Shown here in pieces: positions 1-8,709 of a DNA stretch of 64,000 nucleotides. How positions within the stretch are numbered: the stretch's first letter is position 1; each line of letters opens with the position of its first letter. Location: positions 1-64,000 of the forward strand of contig QCNK01000003.1 of the NCBI GenBank assembly GCA_003210135.1, written 5' to 3'. The translations under genes and the position numbers were made by a program. The notes under the pieces are model-generated. The model worked only from the letters and a program-made list of their open reading frames with translations, searched no databases and had not been told where the DNA came from. This DNA comes from Prochlorococcus sp. AG-424-P23. Lineage in GTDB: Bacteria > Cyanobacteriota > Cyanobacteriia > PCC-6307 > Cyanobiaceae.

Positions 1-112
1 TTTATTAAAAAAATTTTCTCAAAGTTGGCCTAAACATGAAAAACCTGAAAAGTGGATTGTTAAAAATAAAAATGCCAGTAAAGAAAAAATAAACTATAAA
101 TTTAAAAAATAA
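1..112 (+). CDS. Probable MenE C-terminus (partial, runs off the left edge)
   Basis: An open frame enters from the left edge (codons begin at base 2) and stops with TAA at 110-112, leaving about 36 residues. They contain W-P-K-H-E-K-P-E-K-W, the Lys/Pro-rich pattern seen near the end of acyl-CoA synthetases (ANL family). The convergent neighbour is a DHNA-CoA thioesterase, an enzyme of the same phylloquinone pathway, and in Prochlorococcus men genes usually sit here, so O-succinylbenzoate-CoA ligase is the best guess. Too little sequence is present to prove the function. Confidence 0.5.
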   Translation, partial: LLKKFSQSWPKHEKPEKWIVKNKNASKEKINYKFKK

Positions 113-115
113 TAA

Positions 116-568
<453 letters not shown>

Positions 569-577
569 TTAAAGAAA

Positions 578-1765
578 TTATCTATCAACAGATCCCATAA
601 TGACATCTATTGAGCCAAGGATTGCCATAATATCAGCGATTTTGGCACCTTTAAGAATATGAGGCAATATTTGCAGATTATTTAAATCAGCTGCTCTGAT
701 TTTAAATCTCCAAGGGGTAACTTCATTATTACCTTGAATAAATACACCTATTTCGCCTTTACCGGACTCTAATCTTGTATACAATTCTCCGCTAGGAATT
801 TTAAACGTTGGAGCAACCTTCTTAGCTACATATTGATAGTCAATACCAAATATTTCATTCTTCTTATCTTCAGTAGCCATTCTTTGAGCTTCTAAATTTT
901 CTGTTGGACCTCCTGGAATCATTTTGCAGGCTTGGCGAATGATGCTCAGTGATTGTCTCATCTCTTCAACTCTTACTCGATATCTCGCATAACAATCTCC
1001 CTCTTTTTCTGAAGCTATCTGCCAATCAAAATCGTCATAACATTCATAACTATCGACTTTCCTTAAATCCCAGGAAACTCCAGAAGCTCTAAGCATTGGC
1101 CCAGACAAAGACCAATTAATTGCTTGGTCTCTTTGTATTGTTCCGAGACCTTCAATTCTTTTTCTAAAAATTGGATTATTTGTGATTAATTTTTCGTATT
1201 CATCTATCTTAGGACCAAACCAATCGCAAAAGTCTATACATTTTTCTAACCAACCGTATGGCAGATCACATGCGACACCACCTATCCTGAAGAAATTATT
1301 ATTTATTAGCCTTTGTCCAGTAGCAGCTTCCCAGAGATCATAAATCATTTCTCTTTCTCTGAAAATATAGAAAAATGGAGTTTGAGCTCCTACGTCTGCT
1401 AAAAAGGGACCAAGCCATAAAAGATGATTAGCAATACGATTAAGTTCGAGCATAAGAACTCTGATGTAACTTGCTCTTTTAGGAACTGGAATATTAGCTA
1501 ATCTTTCAGGAGCATTTACTACAATAGCTTCATAAAACATTCCTGCTGCATAATCCATTCTGCTTACATAAGGGACATACATTACATTTGTTCTATTTTC
1601 AGCTATCTTTTCCATTCCTCTGTGTAAATATCCAATTACTGGCTCACAATCAATGACATTCTCACCATCAAGAGTTACAACTAACCTTAAAACCCCATGC
1701 ATTGAGGGATGATGAGGTCCAAAATTGACCACCATTGGTTCTGTTCTAGTCTCTAGCTGAGCCAT
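578..1765 (-). CDS. ndhH: NAD(P)H-quinone oxidoreductase subunit H
   Basis: This is the 49-kDa (NuoD-like) subunit of the peripheral arm of thylakoid NDH-1, which takes electrons from ferredoxin to plastoquinone for cyclic and respiratory flow. The start region carries [11 protein letters not shown], the quinone-pocket signature, followed by [10 protein letters not shown] chose the ATG at 1765 (395 residues, M-A-Q-L-E-T-R), which fits the usual family start; an in-frame GTG at 1777 would add four residues. The gene stands apart from the ndhAIGE cluster and is followed closely by the DHNA-CoA thioesterase. rsmH diverges from it across 38 bases. Confidence 0.96.
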   Translation of the reverse strand: MAQLETRTEPMVVNFGPHHPSMHGVLRLVVTLDGENVIDCEPVIGYLHRGMEKIAENRTNVMYVPYVSRMDYAAGMFYEAIVVNAPERLANIPVPKRASYIRVLMLELNRIANHLLWLGPFLADVGAQTPFFYIFREREMIYDLWEAATGQRLINNNFFRIGGVACDLPYGWLEKCIDFCDWFGPKIDEYEKLITNNPIFRKRIEGLGTIQRDQAINWSLSGPMLRASGVSWDLRKVDSYECYDDFDWQIASEKEGDCYARYRVRVEEMRQSLSIIRQACKMIPGGPTENLEAQRMATEDKKNEIFGIDYQYVAKKVAPTFKIPSGELYTRLESGKGEIGVFIQGNNEVTPWRFKIRAADLNNLQILPHILKGAKIADIMAILGSIDVIMGSVDR

Positions 1766-1803
1766 TCGAAATTTCACTTCTAAATAAATCTTAGTCGAAA
1801 GTT

Positions 1804-2706
1804 ATGCAAACTGACCTATCTGATTCATCTTTTTTCAATCATAAATCAGTTATGACAGATGAGATTATGGCCTCATTAGAGCATTACCCATTAATACATA
1901 ACAACCAATTAAAAGGAATAGACGCAACTTTAGGAGGAGGCGGGCACTCTTATCATTTATTGAGAAAATATCCGGATTTAAATATAATTGGCCTTGATCA
2001 AGATCCATTCGCAAGAAAATCAGCATCAAAAAAACTTGATGAATTTAAAAATAGGATTGATATAAAGGCTTCAAATTTTGCAGAATTTGTACCAAAAGAA
2101 AAAGTTTCTTTTGTGATTGCAGATCTTGGAGTAAATAGTAACCAAATTGATGACCCTAAAAGAGGATTTAGTTTCCAAAAAGATGGTCCACTTGATATGA
2201 GGATGAATCCTTATCTTGAGGTTAATGCAGAGAAATTAATTGAAGCTTTAAATGAAAAAGATCTAGCTAACCTAATTTATAAATATGGAGATGAAAGATT
2301 ATCAAGAAAGATTGCTAGGAAAATAAAAATGGATTTGAAAGAAAATGGTAAATATTCTGGAACAAAAGAATTAGCTTATTCTATTGCCGGCTGCTTCCCA
2401 CCAAAACAAAGATATAAAAAAATACACCCAGCAACAAGAACATTTCAAGCACTAAGAATTGCCGTTAATAAAGAAATTGAAGTACTAGAAAAATTTTTGC
2501 AAGTTGTCCCTGATTGGCTTCTGCCGGGCGGAATTATTTCTATTATTAGTTTTCATTCCCTGGAGGATAGATTAGTTAAAAATTCTTTTAAGAATGATCA
2601 AAGACTAAAAAATCTCGCAAAAAAGCCAATAACGCCCTCCGAACAAGAAGTCGAACTAAATAAAAGAGCTCGAAGTGGAAAATTAAGGATTGCTCAATTA
2701 AATTAA
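1804..2706 (+). CDS. rsmH: 16S rRNA (cytosine-1402-N4) methyltransferase
   Basis: RsmH (MraW) methylates N4 of C1402 in the decoding centre of 16S rRNA using SAM. The 300-residue length is typical. The N-terminus has H-K-S-V-M-T-D-E-I, then the SAM-binding loop D-A-T-L-G-G-G-G-H-S near residues 40-49, and further on R-G-F-S-F-Q-K-D-G-P-L-D-M-R-M and H-P-A-T-R-T-F-Q-A-L-R, both family hallmarks. It is divergent from ndhH and convergent with the cysteine desulfurase (14 bases between stops). In many bacteria this gene opens the division cluster; here no division genes are adjacent. Confidence 0.96.
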   Translation: MQTDLSDSSFFNHKSVMTDEIMASLEHYPLIHNNQLKGIDATLGGGGHSYHLLRKYPDLNIIGLDQDPFARKSASKKLDEFKNRIDIKASNFAEFVPKEKVSFVIADLGVNSNQIDDPKRGFSFQKDGPLDMRMNPYLEVNAEKLIEALNEKDLANLIYKYGDERLSRKIARKIKMDLKENGKYSGTKELAYSIAGCFPPKQRYKKIHPATRTFQALRIAVNKEIEVLEKFLQVVPDWLLPGGIISIISFHSLEDRLVKNSFKNDQRLKNLAKKPITPSEQEVELNKRARSGKLRIAQLN

Positions 2707-2720
2707 AGAGCCAATAATTT

Positions 2721-3866
2721 CTATCGTAATGATTTGATCGTATTTGTAAGAATATGAATTGCTTGTTGTATATCTTTTGAATTAGTACTTAATCCAAGAC
2801 TTAACCTTATTGAAGATTCTGCTTCTTTAAAGGATCTACCTAAGGCTAGCAAAACATGAGAAGGTTCACCATTACTGCATGCAGATCCACTAGAACAAAT
2901 TATTTTAGATTTTAAAAGTTTATGAAACTTTGCTCCGTTTAAATCCAATACAGTCAAATTTAAATTGTGAGGTAATCTTTTTTCTATTGATCCATTAATT
3001 AATAAACCAGAATTATTTGCTAACAAACCCTCTAAAAGGTTATTTCTGTACAAAAGTAATTTCTCAGCATTATTTTTTTGATTACAAACCGCTATCTCTA
3101 TTGCTTTAGCAAAGCCAACTACTAAAGGAAGAGGTAATGTACCAGACCTGAATCCATATTCCTGACCTCCTCCAACAATTAAAGGCTCAAGATTAATTTC
3201 TTCATCAATTAAAAGAAGACCTATCCCTTTGGGACCATATATTTTGTGAGAACTTATCGTTACCATATTTAAATCTGATAAAAGATTATCTAAATCGATA
3301 TAACCTAAACATTGTGCAAAATCAGAGTGAAAGGCTATTCCTCTCGATTTACATATCTTTGAAATATTCTCTACAGGCTGAATAACGCCTATTTCGTTAT
3401 TTGCCAACATAATACTTACCATAAATGTATCTTCTCTTATATTTTTTTTGAATTGATCTTCTGAAATTAAGCCATCTTTCTCAGGATTAATTTCTGTAAC
3501 CATAAATCCCTCTTTTTTTAGTTGGTTGAGGGGCTCCAAAACAGCTTTATGCTCCGTTTTTAATGTAATAATATGTCCATAATTTCCTGTTTTTTTGTAG
3601 TAATTTCTAGCAAACCCTAATAAGGCTAAGTTATTAGATTCTGTTGCCCCACTTGTAAAAATAATTTTTTTATTCTTAAGAAATAAATTTTGTTCTATTT
3701 TTTCTCTTGAGGCTTCCAATATGGCGCTTGCATTAATACCCCCCAAATTAGATTTGCTTGAAGGGTTAGAAAATATCTCACTCCAAAAAGGTTTCATAGA
3801 ATCAACAACATCTTTAGAGCAAGGAGTCGAAGATTGATAGTCTAGTAGTATAGGAGTTGATAGCAT
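2721..3866 (-). CDS. Cysteine desulfurase (NifS/IscS family)
   Basis: A PLP-dependent class V aminotransferase of 381 residues that removes sulfur from cysteine for Fe-S cluster or thio-cofactor assembly. The PLP lysine is Lys208 in S-S-H-K-I-Y-G-P-K-G; His106 in T-E-H-K-A-V-L is the usual ring-stacking histidine; the loop C-S-S-G-S-A-C-S-N-G carries the persulfide cysteine typical of the IscS/NifS group rather than the SufS group. Cyanobacteria often hold several paralogues, so I assign no symbol. It converges on rsmH and diverges from the response regulator at 3926. An IscA-type scaffold lies elsewhere in the window at 49.6-50.0 kb. Confidence 0.92.
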   Translation of the reverse strand: MLSTPILLDYQSSTPCSKDVVDSMKPFWSEIFSNPSSKSNLGGINASAILEASREKIEQNLFLKNKKIIFTSGATESNNLALLGFARNYYKKTGNYGHIITLKTEHKAVLEPLNQLKKEGFMVTEINPEKDGLISEDQFKKNIREDTFMVSIMLANNEIGVIQPVENISKICKSRGIAFHSDFAQCLGYIDLDNLLSDLNMVTISSHKIYGPKGIGLLLIDEEINLEPLIVGGGQEYGFRSGTLPLPLVVGFAKAIEIAVCNQKNNAEKLLLYRNNLLEGLLANNSGLLINGSIEKRLPHNLNLTVLDLNGAKFHKLLKSKIICSSGSACSNGEPSHVLLALGRSFKEAESSIRLSLGLSTNSKDIQQAIHILTNTIKSLR

Positions 3867-3925
3867 TACGTTTAGTATATAAAATTCTCTTTATTACTAG
3901 AAAATCAAATTAAAGAATTTAAAAA

Positions 3926-4654
3926 ATGAATGAAATTAATCAAATAAATATTGAACCGGTTAGAAAATCAAGAATTTTATTAGTTGATGATGAGCCTGGT
4001 TTAAGAACAGCTGTTAAAACATTTCTAGAAGATGAAGGCTTTGAAATATTTATTGCAGTTGATGGAGAGGATGGTTGGGAAAAAGCTCAAACAATTTTTC
4101 CTGATTTGATAATTAGCGATATTATGATGCCCCGAGCTAACGGTTATGCTTTATTAGAAAAAATTAGAGAGGATGAAAAATTAGGAGGAACTCCAGTTAT
4201 TTTTCTAACTGCAAAAGGAATGACCCTAGACAGAACAGAAGGTTATCTTGCAGGAGTTGATGATTATATTTCCAAACCTTTCGATCCCGATGAATTAGCT
4301 GCGAGAGTTAAAAATGTAATCAACAGACAAGAACGTTTACTGAAAGAAGCAGCACGATTCGCAGATATTGATGTAAGCAAAATGGCTAAGCAAATTACTG
4401 AAATAAAATCTATGCTCACAGACCAAAATCCGACTAATTCAAAAAATACAATAAATCTTCCTAGTTTTACTCCAAGAGAGGCTAGTGTGCTTCAACTAGT
4501 AGCTGAGGGGTTGATGAATAAAGAAATTGCAAGACAGCTTGAAACATCTATTAGAAATGTTGAAAAATATGTAAGTAGACTTTTTATCAAGACAGGTACA
4601 TCTAGTAGAACCGAATTAGTTCGTTATGCACTTGAAAATCATTTAGTGAAATAA
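3926..4654 (+). CDS. LuxR/NarL-type response regulator (Rre1/Ycf29-like)
   Basis: A 242-residue two-component regulator. Residues 15-135 form the receiver: L-L-V-D-D-E-P-G-L at 18-26, the phospho-acceptor Asp65 in I-I-S-D-I-M-M-P, and the conserved Lys in Y-I-S-K-P-F-D-P-D-E-L. Residues about 176-237 form a LuxR helix-turn-helix (T-P-R-E-A-S-V-L-Q-L-V-A-E-G, then N-K-E-I-A). This architecture, and the G-M-T-x-D-R-x-x-G-Y segment, match cyanobacterial Rre1 (chloroplast Ycf29), a stress and heat-shock regulator reported to work with Hik34. No kinase gene is adjacent. The Rre1 identity is by recalled resemblance, so the family call is firmer than the name. Confidence 0.85.
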   Translation: MNEINQINIEPVRKSRILLVDDEPGLRTAVKTFLEDEGFEIFIAVDGEDGWEKAQTIFPDLIISDIMMPRANGYALLEKIREDEKLGGTPVIFLTAKGMTLDRTEGYLAGVDDYISKPFDPDELAARVKNVINRQERLLKEAARFADIDVSKMAKQITEIKSMLTDQNPTNSKNTINLPSFTPREASVLQLVAEGLMNKEIARQLETSIRNVEKYVSRLFIKTGTSSRTELVRYALENHLVK

Positions 4655-4655
4655 A

Positions 4656-5357
4656 TTATTTAATTTTTTCGAATTCAATTAGTTGCGAAAAATAAAAAGG
4701 AGCTTGATTTAATTTCTTTTTAACCACTTTAAATCCTCTTTCTTTAGCAGCATTAATAATACCTTTTTCTCTCAAAGTATATGCTCTTGTGGTTTTACTT
4801 GGCCCAGGAAATAATTTCCCAATATTTTTTAGAACAGCAAGAACTGGAGTATAAGGAGCAAAACTAACGATTAGTTTTTCTTTGCTTAAATCACATAGAT
4901 GTTGAACCATTTCTTCTGCGACCGGTTGAGGATAATGAATAAATACATCCAAACAAACTACAACATCAAATAATCCTTTTAATTTTTCCAGATCACAGAC
5001 TTCATATTTGATTTTACCTTGATTCAAACCTAATTCATTAATGCGTTTCTTTGTTTCTTTAATCATTTCAGAAGAAATATCGCTCACCTGAAGTTCTTTT
5101 ATACCAAGTCTTAGTAAAGGTATGGAAAGACTTCCTACACCACATCCTGCATCACAATAACTTTTTTTTGTGAGTTCAGGATAATTTTTAATGTATGAAA
5201 CTACATCATCTACGGTTTTTTGATGTCCTTTTCTAATATTTTTCTGAACTGTATTAATTTCATCAGATTTGCTATAAATTTTATTCCATCTTTCAAAGCC
5301 AGTACCATTAAAATACTCCTTAACTTCACTTTTTTCGATAATCTTATTTGACGTCAT
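4656..5357 (-). CDS. chlM: Magnesium-protoporphyrin IX O-methyltransferase
   Basis: ChlM transfers a methyl group from SAM to the C13 propionate of Mg-protoporphyrin IX in chlorophyll synthesis. The 233-residue protein begins with the family pattern V-K-E-Y-F-N-G-T-G-F-E-R-W-N-K-I-Y near residues 12-28, and has the SAM loop Y-C-D-A-G-C-G-V-G-S-L-S and D-V-V-V-C-L-D-V-F-I-H-Y-P. Only one base separates its stop from the stop of the upstream-facing response regulator. It diverges from purE across about 90 bases, the likely site of its promoter. Confidence 0.95.
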   Translation of the reverse strand: MTSNKIIEKSEVKEYFNGTGFERWNKIYSKSDEINTVQKNIRKGHQKTVDDVVSYIKNYPELTKKSYCDAGCGVGSLSIPLLRLGIKELQVSDISSEMIKETKKRINELGLNQGKIKYEVCDLEKLKGLFDVVVCLDVFIHYPQPVAEEMVQHLCDLSKEKLIVSFAPYTPVLAVLKNIGKLFPGPSKTTRAYTLREKGIINAAKERGFKVVKKKLNQAPFYFSQLIEFEKIK

Positions 5358-5446
5358 AATATTCTATGAAAATTTATTCTTTTTATATTAACTAACTGGC
5401 GCCAAATTAATTGCACGCCATTATGGGAAAGAATTGATTTGTTATT

Positions 5447-5984
5447 TTGCCAGAATTGAATCCTAAAGATATTTATAAAATCGCTGTCGTAATGGGTAGT
5501 GATTCAGACCTAAAAACAATGAAACCTGCAGTAGATATTTTAAGAGAATTTAATTTAAAAAACTGAAGTTTGTATACTTTCTGCTCATCGAACACCTATT
5601 GAAATGATGGAATATGCAAAAAATGCAGAATCAGAAAACATAAAAGTAATAATTGCTGGTGCTGGGGGTGCTGCTCATCTTCCAGGAATGTTGGCATCCA
5701 TAACTTGCATTCCTGTTATTGGAGTACCAGTAGAGAGTAAGACACTTAAGGGGATTGATTCTCTTTTATCAATCGTTCAAATGCCCGCTGGAATTCCAGT
5801 TGCAACAGTTGCAATTAATGGAGCTCAGAATGCTGGATTATTGGCAATAGAAATGATCAGTTTATTTGATGAATCCATAAAGAAAACTTTAAAAGAATTC
5901 AGAAAAAATCTTCATACACAGGTAAGAGCTAAAAATAGTAAGTTATCAACTATTGGTCCAGACAATTATCTGCAAAATGAATAG
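5447..5984 (+). pseudogene. purE: N5-CAIR mutase PurE, split by a one-base frameshift
   Basis: PurE converts N5-CAIR to CAIR in purine synthesis. The first part, possibly from TTG 5447, reads ...K-I-A-V-V-M-G-S-D-S-D-L-K and then N-L-K-N before a TGA at 5564-5566. Shifting frame at the A run 5557-5562 gives [15 protein letters not shown], the expected continuation, and the rest ([11 protein letters not shown]) runs intact to 5984. Removing one A from the six-A run restores a complete protein of about 178 residues. Both halves look under selection, so a sequencing or assembly error, a very recent mutation, or slippage on the A run are all possible. The start codon is uncertain. It converges on cysC. 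Confidence 0.85.
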
Positions 5985-5998
5985 AGTAATATTTTCTA

Positions 5999-6622
5999 TT
6001 AGGCCTTGTTAAGAAAGTTTTCTTTTTTAAGGTAGTTAATAACTTTCTCAACGGAATCATTTAAATCTAACGAACCTGTATCAACAACAATTTCGGGATT
6101 AAGAGGAGCTTCATATGGACTAGAAATCCCTGTGAATTCCTTAATTTCTCCCAAACGAGCTTTCTTATAAAGACCCTTAGTATCCCTATTTTCGCAAACT
6201 GTGATATCAGCAGCACAATAAACTTCAATAAAATCCTTAGATCCAATAATTTTTCTTACCTTATCTCTATCGCTAATAAATGGCGAAACGAATGCTGTAA
6301 TAGTTATTATCCCAGCATTCATAAATAAATTCGCAACTTCGCCAATTCTTCTTATATTTTCTTCTCTATCTTCATCCGAAAAACCAAGATCTTTACATAA
6401 ACCGTGTCTAATATTATCTCCATCCAAGACATAAGTCGAAAAACCATCTAAATGTAAAACTTCATTTAAAGCGTTGGCCAAAGTACTTTTGCCAGAACCG
6501 GATAAACCTGTAAACCAGATAACCATACCTTTATGACCTCGCATTTTCTCTAACTTTTCTCTGTCAATAGTTAGGTTGTGCCACTTTATATTGGTTGACT
6601 TAGTTTGATTTTGTTCTTTCAT
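5999..6622 (-). CDS. cysC: Adenylylsulfate (APS) kinase
   Basis: CysC phosphorylates APS to PAPS, using ATP, in sulfate assimilation. The 207-residue protein has the P-loop G-L-S-G-S-G-K-S at residues 39-46, D-G-D-N-I-R-H-G-L-C shortly after, R-R-I-G-E-V-A-N-L-F, and the K-G-L-Y-K-K-A-R-x-G-E-I-K-E-F-T-G-I segment of the PAPS-binding lid. The downstream block S-P-Y-E-A-P-L-N-P-E completes the family pattern. It is convergent with purE and is followed upstream by the small SUI1-family gene on the same strand, 42 bases away. Confidence 0.95.
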   Translation of the reverse strand: MKEQNQTKSTNIKWHNLTIDREKLEKMRGHKGMVIWFTGLSGSGKSTLANALNEVLHLDGFSTYVLDGDNIRHGLCKDLGFSDEDREENIRRIGEVANLFMNAGIITITAFVSPFISDRDKVRKIIGSKDFIEVYCAADITVCENRDTKGLYKKARLGEIKEFTGISSPYEAPLNPEIVVDTGSLDLNDSVEKVINYLKKENFLNKA

Positions 6623-6664
6623 TTTTTACTTCATCAAAATTAAAAACCTATCCTAACTCTTGCT

Positions 6665-6976
6665 TCATAAATTATGAAATCCCTCTTTACGAAGAAACTC
6701 AATTGATTTCGATACCATATCACCCTGTAACTGGATATTTCTATCAATTAATGTTCCTCCAGTTCCACAAAAAACTTTAATTTTTTTTAGTAATTCTTTT
6801 AATAAGATTTCATCCTCAGTGCCTAAACCTTGAATTAAAGTTATAGTCTTGCCCTTTTTACCTTTTTTTTGTTTTGAAATATTTATTTTTGATCTTTTAT
6901 TAAAAGTATCTACTTTAGCTGTTTCTTCAAATTTCTTTTCTTGATTATCAAATTCGATCCAATTCTTTTTTCCCAT
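6665..6976 (-). CDS. SUI1/eIF1-like translation factor (YciH family)
   Basis: A 103-residue protein whose C-terminal two thirds form a SUI1 domain: R-S-K-I-N-I-S-K, the stretch K-T-I-T-L-I-Q-G-L, then L-L-K-E-L-L-K-K-I-K-V-F-C-G-T-G-G-T and I-Q-L-Q-G-D. Bacterial YciH proteins resemble eIF1 and are thought to influence start-site fidelity, but their role is not settled. The N-terminal 30 residues are charged and low in complexity. It lies on the same strand upstream of cysC and is divergent from trpB with only 48 bases between start codons. Confidence 0.88.
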   Translation of the reverse strand: MGKKNWIEFDNQEKKFEETAKVDTFNKRSKINISKQKKGKKGKTITLIQGLGTEDEILLKELLKKIKVFCGTGGTLIDRNIQLQGDMVSKSIEFLRKEGFHNL

Positions 6977-7024
6977 TATTTTAAATATAATCTATAGTTA
7001 GTTAATACTTATTCTATAGAAAAA

Positions 7025-8269
7025 GTGGTAAGTACATTTTCTCGCAAAGATCAAAACTATAAAAATGACGATTTAAATCAACCCTCCAAAGAGGGAAGAT
7101 TTGGAAAATATGGTGGTCAATATGTACCTGAAACACTAATGCCCGCTCTTTTTGAGCTTGAAGAGGCTGCATCTAATGCATGGAAAGATAAACTTTTTGT
7201 AGAAGAATTAAATCATCTACTTAAGACTTATGTAGGAAGAGAAACACCACTTTATGAAGCCAAAAGACTAACTGAACATTACAAAAATAATCAAGCAACT
7301 CCTAGAATATGGCTTAAAAGAGAAGATTTAAATCATACTGGGGCTCACAAAATAAATAATGCTCTTGGACAAGCTTTATTAGCAATAAGAATGGGCAAAA
7401 AAAGAATAATTGCAGAAACTGGAGCAGGTCAACATGGGGTTGCTACTGCTACTGTTTGTGCGAGATTTGGCTTGAAATGTATTATCTACATGGGTGCTGA
7501 AGATATAAAAAGGCAATCCCTTAACGTTTTCAGAATGAAACTTCTAGGAGCTGAAGTTAAAGTTGTAAATTCTGGAACTGCAACACTTAAGGATGCCACT
7601 AGTGAAGCCATTAGAGATTGGGTTTCTAATGTCGAAACAACTCACTATATTTTAGGATCTGTTGCAGGCCCACACCCTTTCCCAAAGATTGTGCGAGATT
7701 TTCATGCAGTTATAGGTGAAGAAACTAAAAAACAATGTTTGGAATCATTTGGATCTTTGCCCGATATTTTGCTTGCTTGTGTAGGTGGGGGATCAAATGC
7801 AATGGGGCTTTTCCATCCATTTGTTAAAGAAACTTCTGTGCGGCTTATTGGAGTTGAAGCCGCAGGAAGCGGAGTTGATACTGACAAACATGCTGCCACT
7901 ATCACTAAAGGTTCTGTTGGAATTTTGCATGGATCAATGAGCCTTCTTTTGCAAGATGATAACGGTCAAGTACAAGAAGCTCACTCAATAAGTGCAGGTT
8001 TAGATTACCCTGGAGTAGGTCCTGAACATAGCCATTTAAAAGATATAGGTAGAGCAGAATATGGATCAGTCACAGATCAAGAAGCTTTAGACGCTTTAAA
8101 ACTTGTTAGTGAACTAGAAGGAATTATTCCTGCACTTGAAACTTCCCATGCCTTTGCTTGGTTAGATAAATTATGCCCTACTCTTGAAAAAGATACTCAT
8201 ATAGTTATCAATTGCTCTGGAAGAGGCGACAAAGATGTTAATACTGTTGCATCTTCATTAGATATTTAA
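7025..8269 (+). CDS. trpB: Tryptophan synthase beta chain
   Basis: TrpB condenses indole with serine to tryptophan using PLP. The GTG at 7025 gives 414 residues, a normal length. The signature [15 protein letters not shown] begins near residue 24; the PLP lysine is Lys109 in [23 protein letters not shown] and the phosphate-binding G-G-G-S-N-A are present. trpA is not adjacent, so the two synthase subunits are encoded apart. The stop codon abuts the stop of the convergent rhodanese gene with no base between, and a perfect inverted repeat begins there. Confidence 0.97.
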   Translation: MVSTFSRKDQNYKNDDLNQPSKEGRFGKYGGQYVPETLMPALFELEEAASNAWKDKLFVEELNHLLKTYVGRETPLYEAKRLTEHYKNNQATPRIWLKREDLNHTGAHKINNALGQALLAIRMGKKRIIAETGAGQHGVATATVCARFGLKCIIYMGAEDIKRQSLNVFRMKLLGAEVKVVNSGTATLKDATSEAIRDWVSNVETTHYILGSVAGPHPFPKIVRDFHAVIGEETKKQCLESFGSLPDILLACVGGGSNAMGLFHPFVKETSVRLIGVEAAGSGVDTDKHAATITKGSVGILHGSMSLLLQDDNGQVQEAHSISAGLDYPGVGPEHSHLKDIGRAEYGSVTDQEALDALKLVSELEGIIPALETSHAFAWLDKLCPTLEKDTHIVINCSGRGDKDVNTVASSLDI

Positions 8270-8287
8270 TCAATACCTTGGTATTGA
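8270..8287. terminator. Inverted repeat at the trpB/rhodanese convergence, possible bidirectional hairpin
   Basis: The sequence TCAATACC-TT-GGTATTGA is a perfect 8-base inverted repeat starting at the first base after the trpB stop. It also encodes the last four codons and the stop of the rhodanese gene. Its place at a zero-gap convergence suggests a shared transcription stop. There is no clear T tract on either side, so the call is tentative. Confidence 0.35.
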
Positions 8288-8620
8288 TGGGTCAATATAT
8301 CTACTCCATCCATCAATACCCTCCTCCAAATTCCATATTTCGCTCACAATATTATTATCCAAGCACCATTGAGAAAAGTTATAACTTCTTATTCCTGCAT
8401 GACAGGTAACTACAATTTCTCTATCTAATAAACCAGCAAATATTTCTTCAACATATTCAGATGTAACTTTACTAATTGGTATATGTAAAAATTCTTTTGA
8501 GAAACGAGCCAGTTCCAGCTCTGACTGCTCTCTTACATCAATCAAGACTGGATCTTCTTTCTCAGAATTAAACCAATCATTTAGACTAGAAGCATTTATA
8601 GATTTTGGATAACTTCCCAA
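8270..8620 (-). CDS. Rhodanese-like sulfurtransferase
   Basis: A single-domain rhodanese of 116 residues, likely cytoplasmic, that could carry sulfur as a persulfide. It has I-D-V-R-E-Q-S-E near residues 27-34 (the CH2A-like motif) and the active-site loop C-H-A-G-I-R-S with the catalytic Cys in place, six residues long as in sulfurtransferases. The C-terminal E-G-I-D-G-W is typical. The start is TTG at 8620; no ATG is available in a suitable position. The acceptor is unknown; genes of this kind are sometimes linked to tRNA thiolation or redox tasks. Confidence 0.88.
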   Translation of the reverse strand: MGSYPKSINASSLNDWFNSEKEDPVLIDVREQSELELARFSKEFLHIPISKVTSEYVEEIFAGLLDREIVVTCHAGIRSYNFSQWCLDNNIVSEIWNLEEGIDGWSRYIDPSIPRY

Positions 8621-8709
8621 TTTATAGGATAAATTATGTGTTATTTACAATTTAATAAATTAAGTTGCAGTAGGAAGTTTATTGTTAAAAATAAAAATAA
8701 ACATTGATA

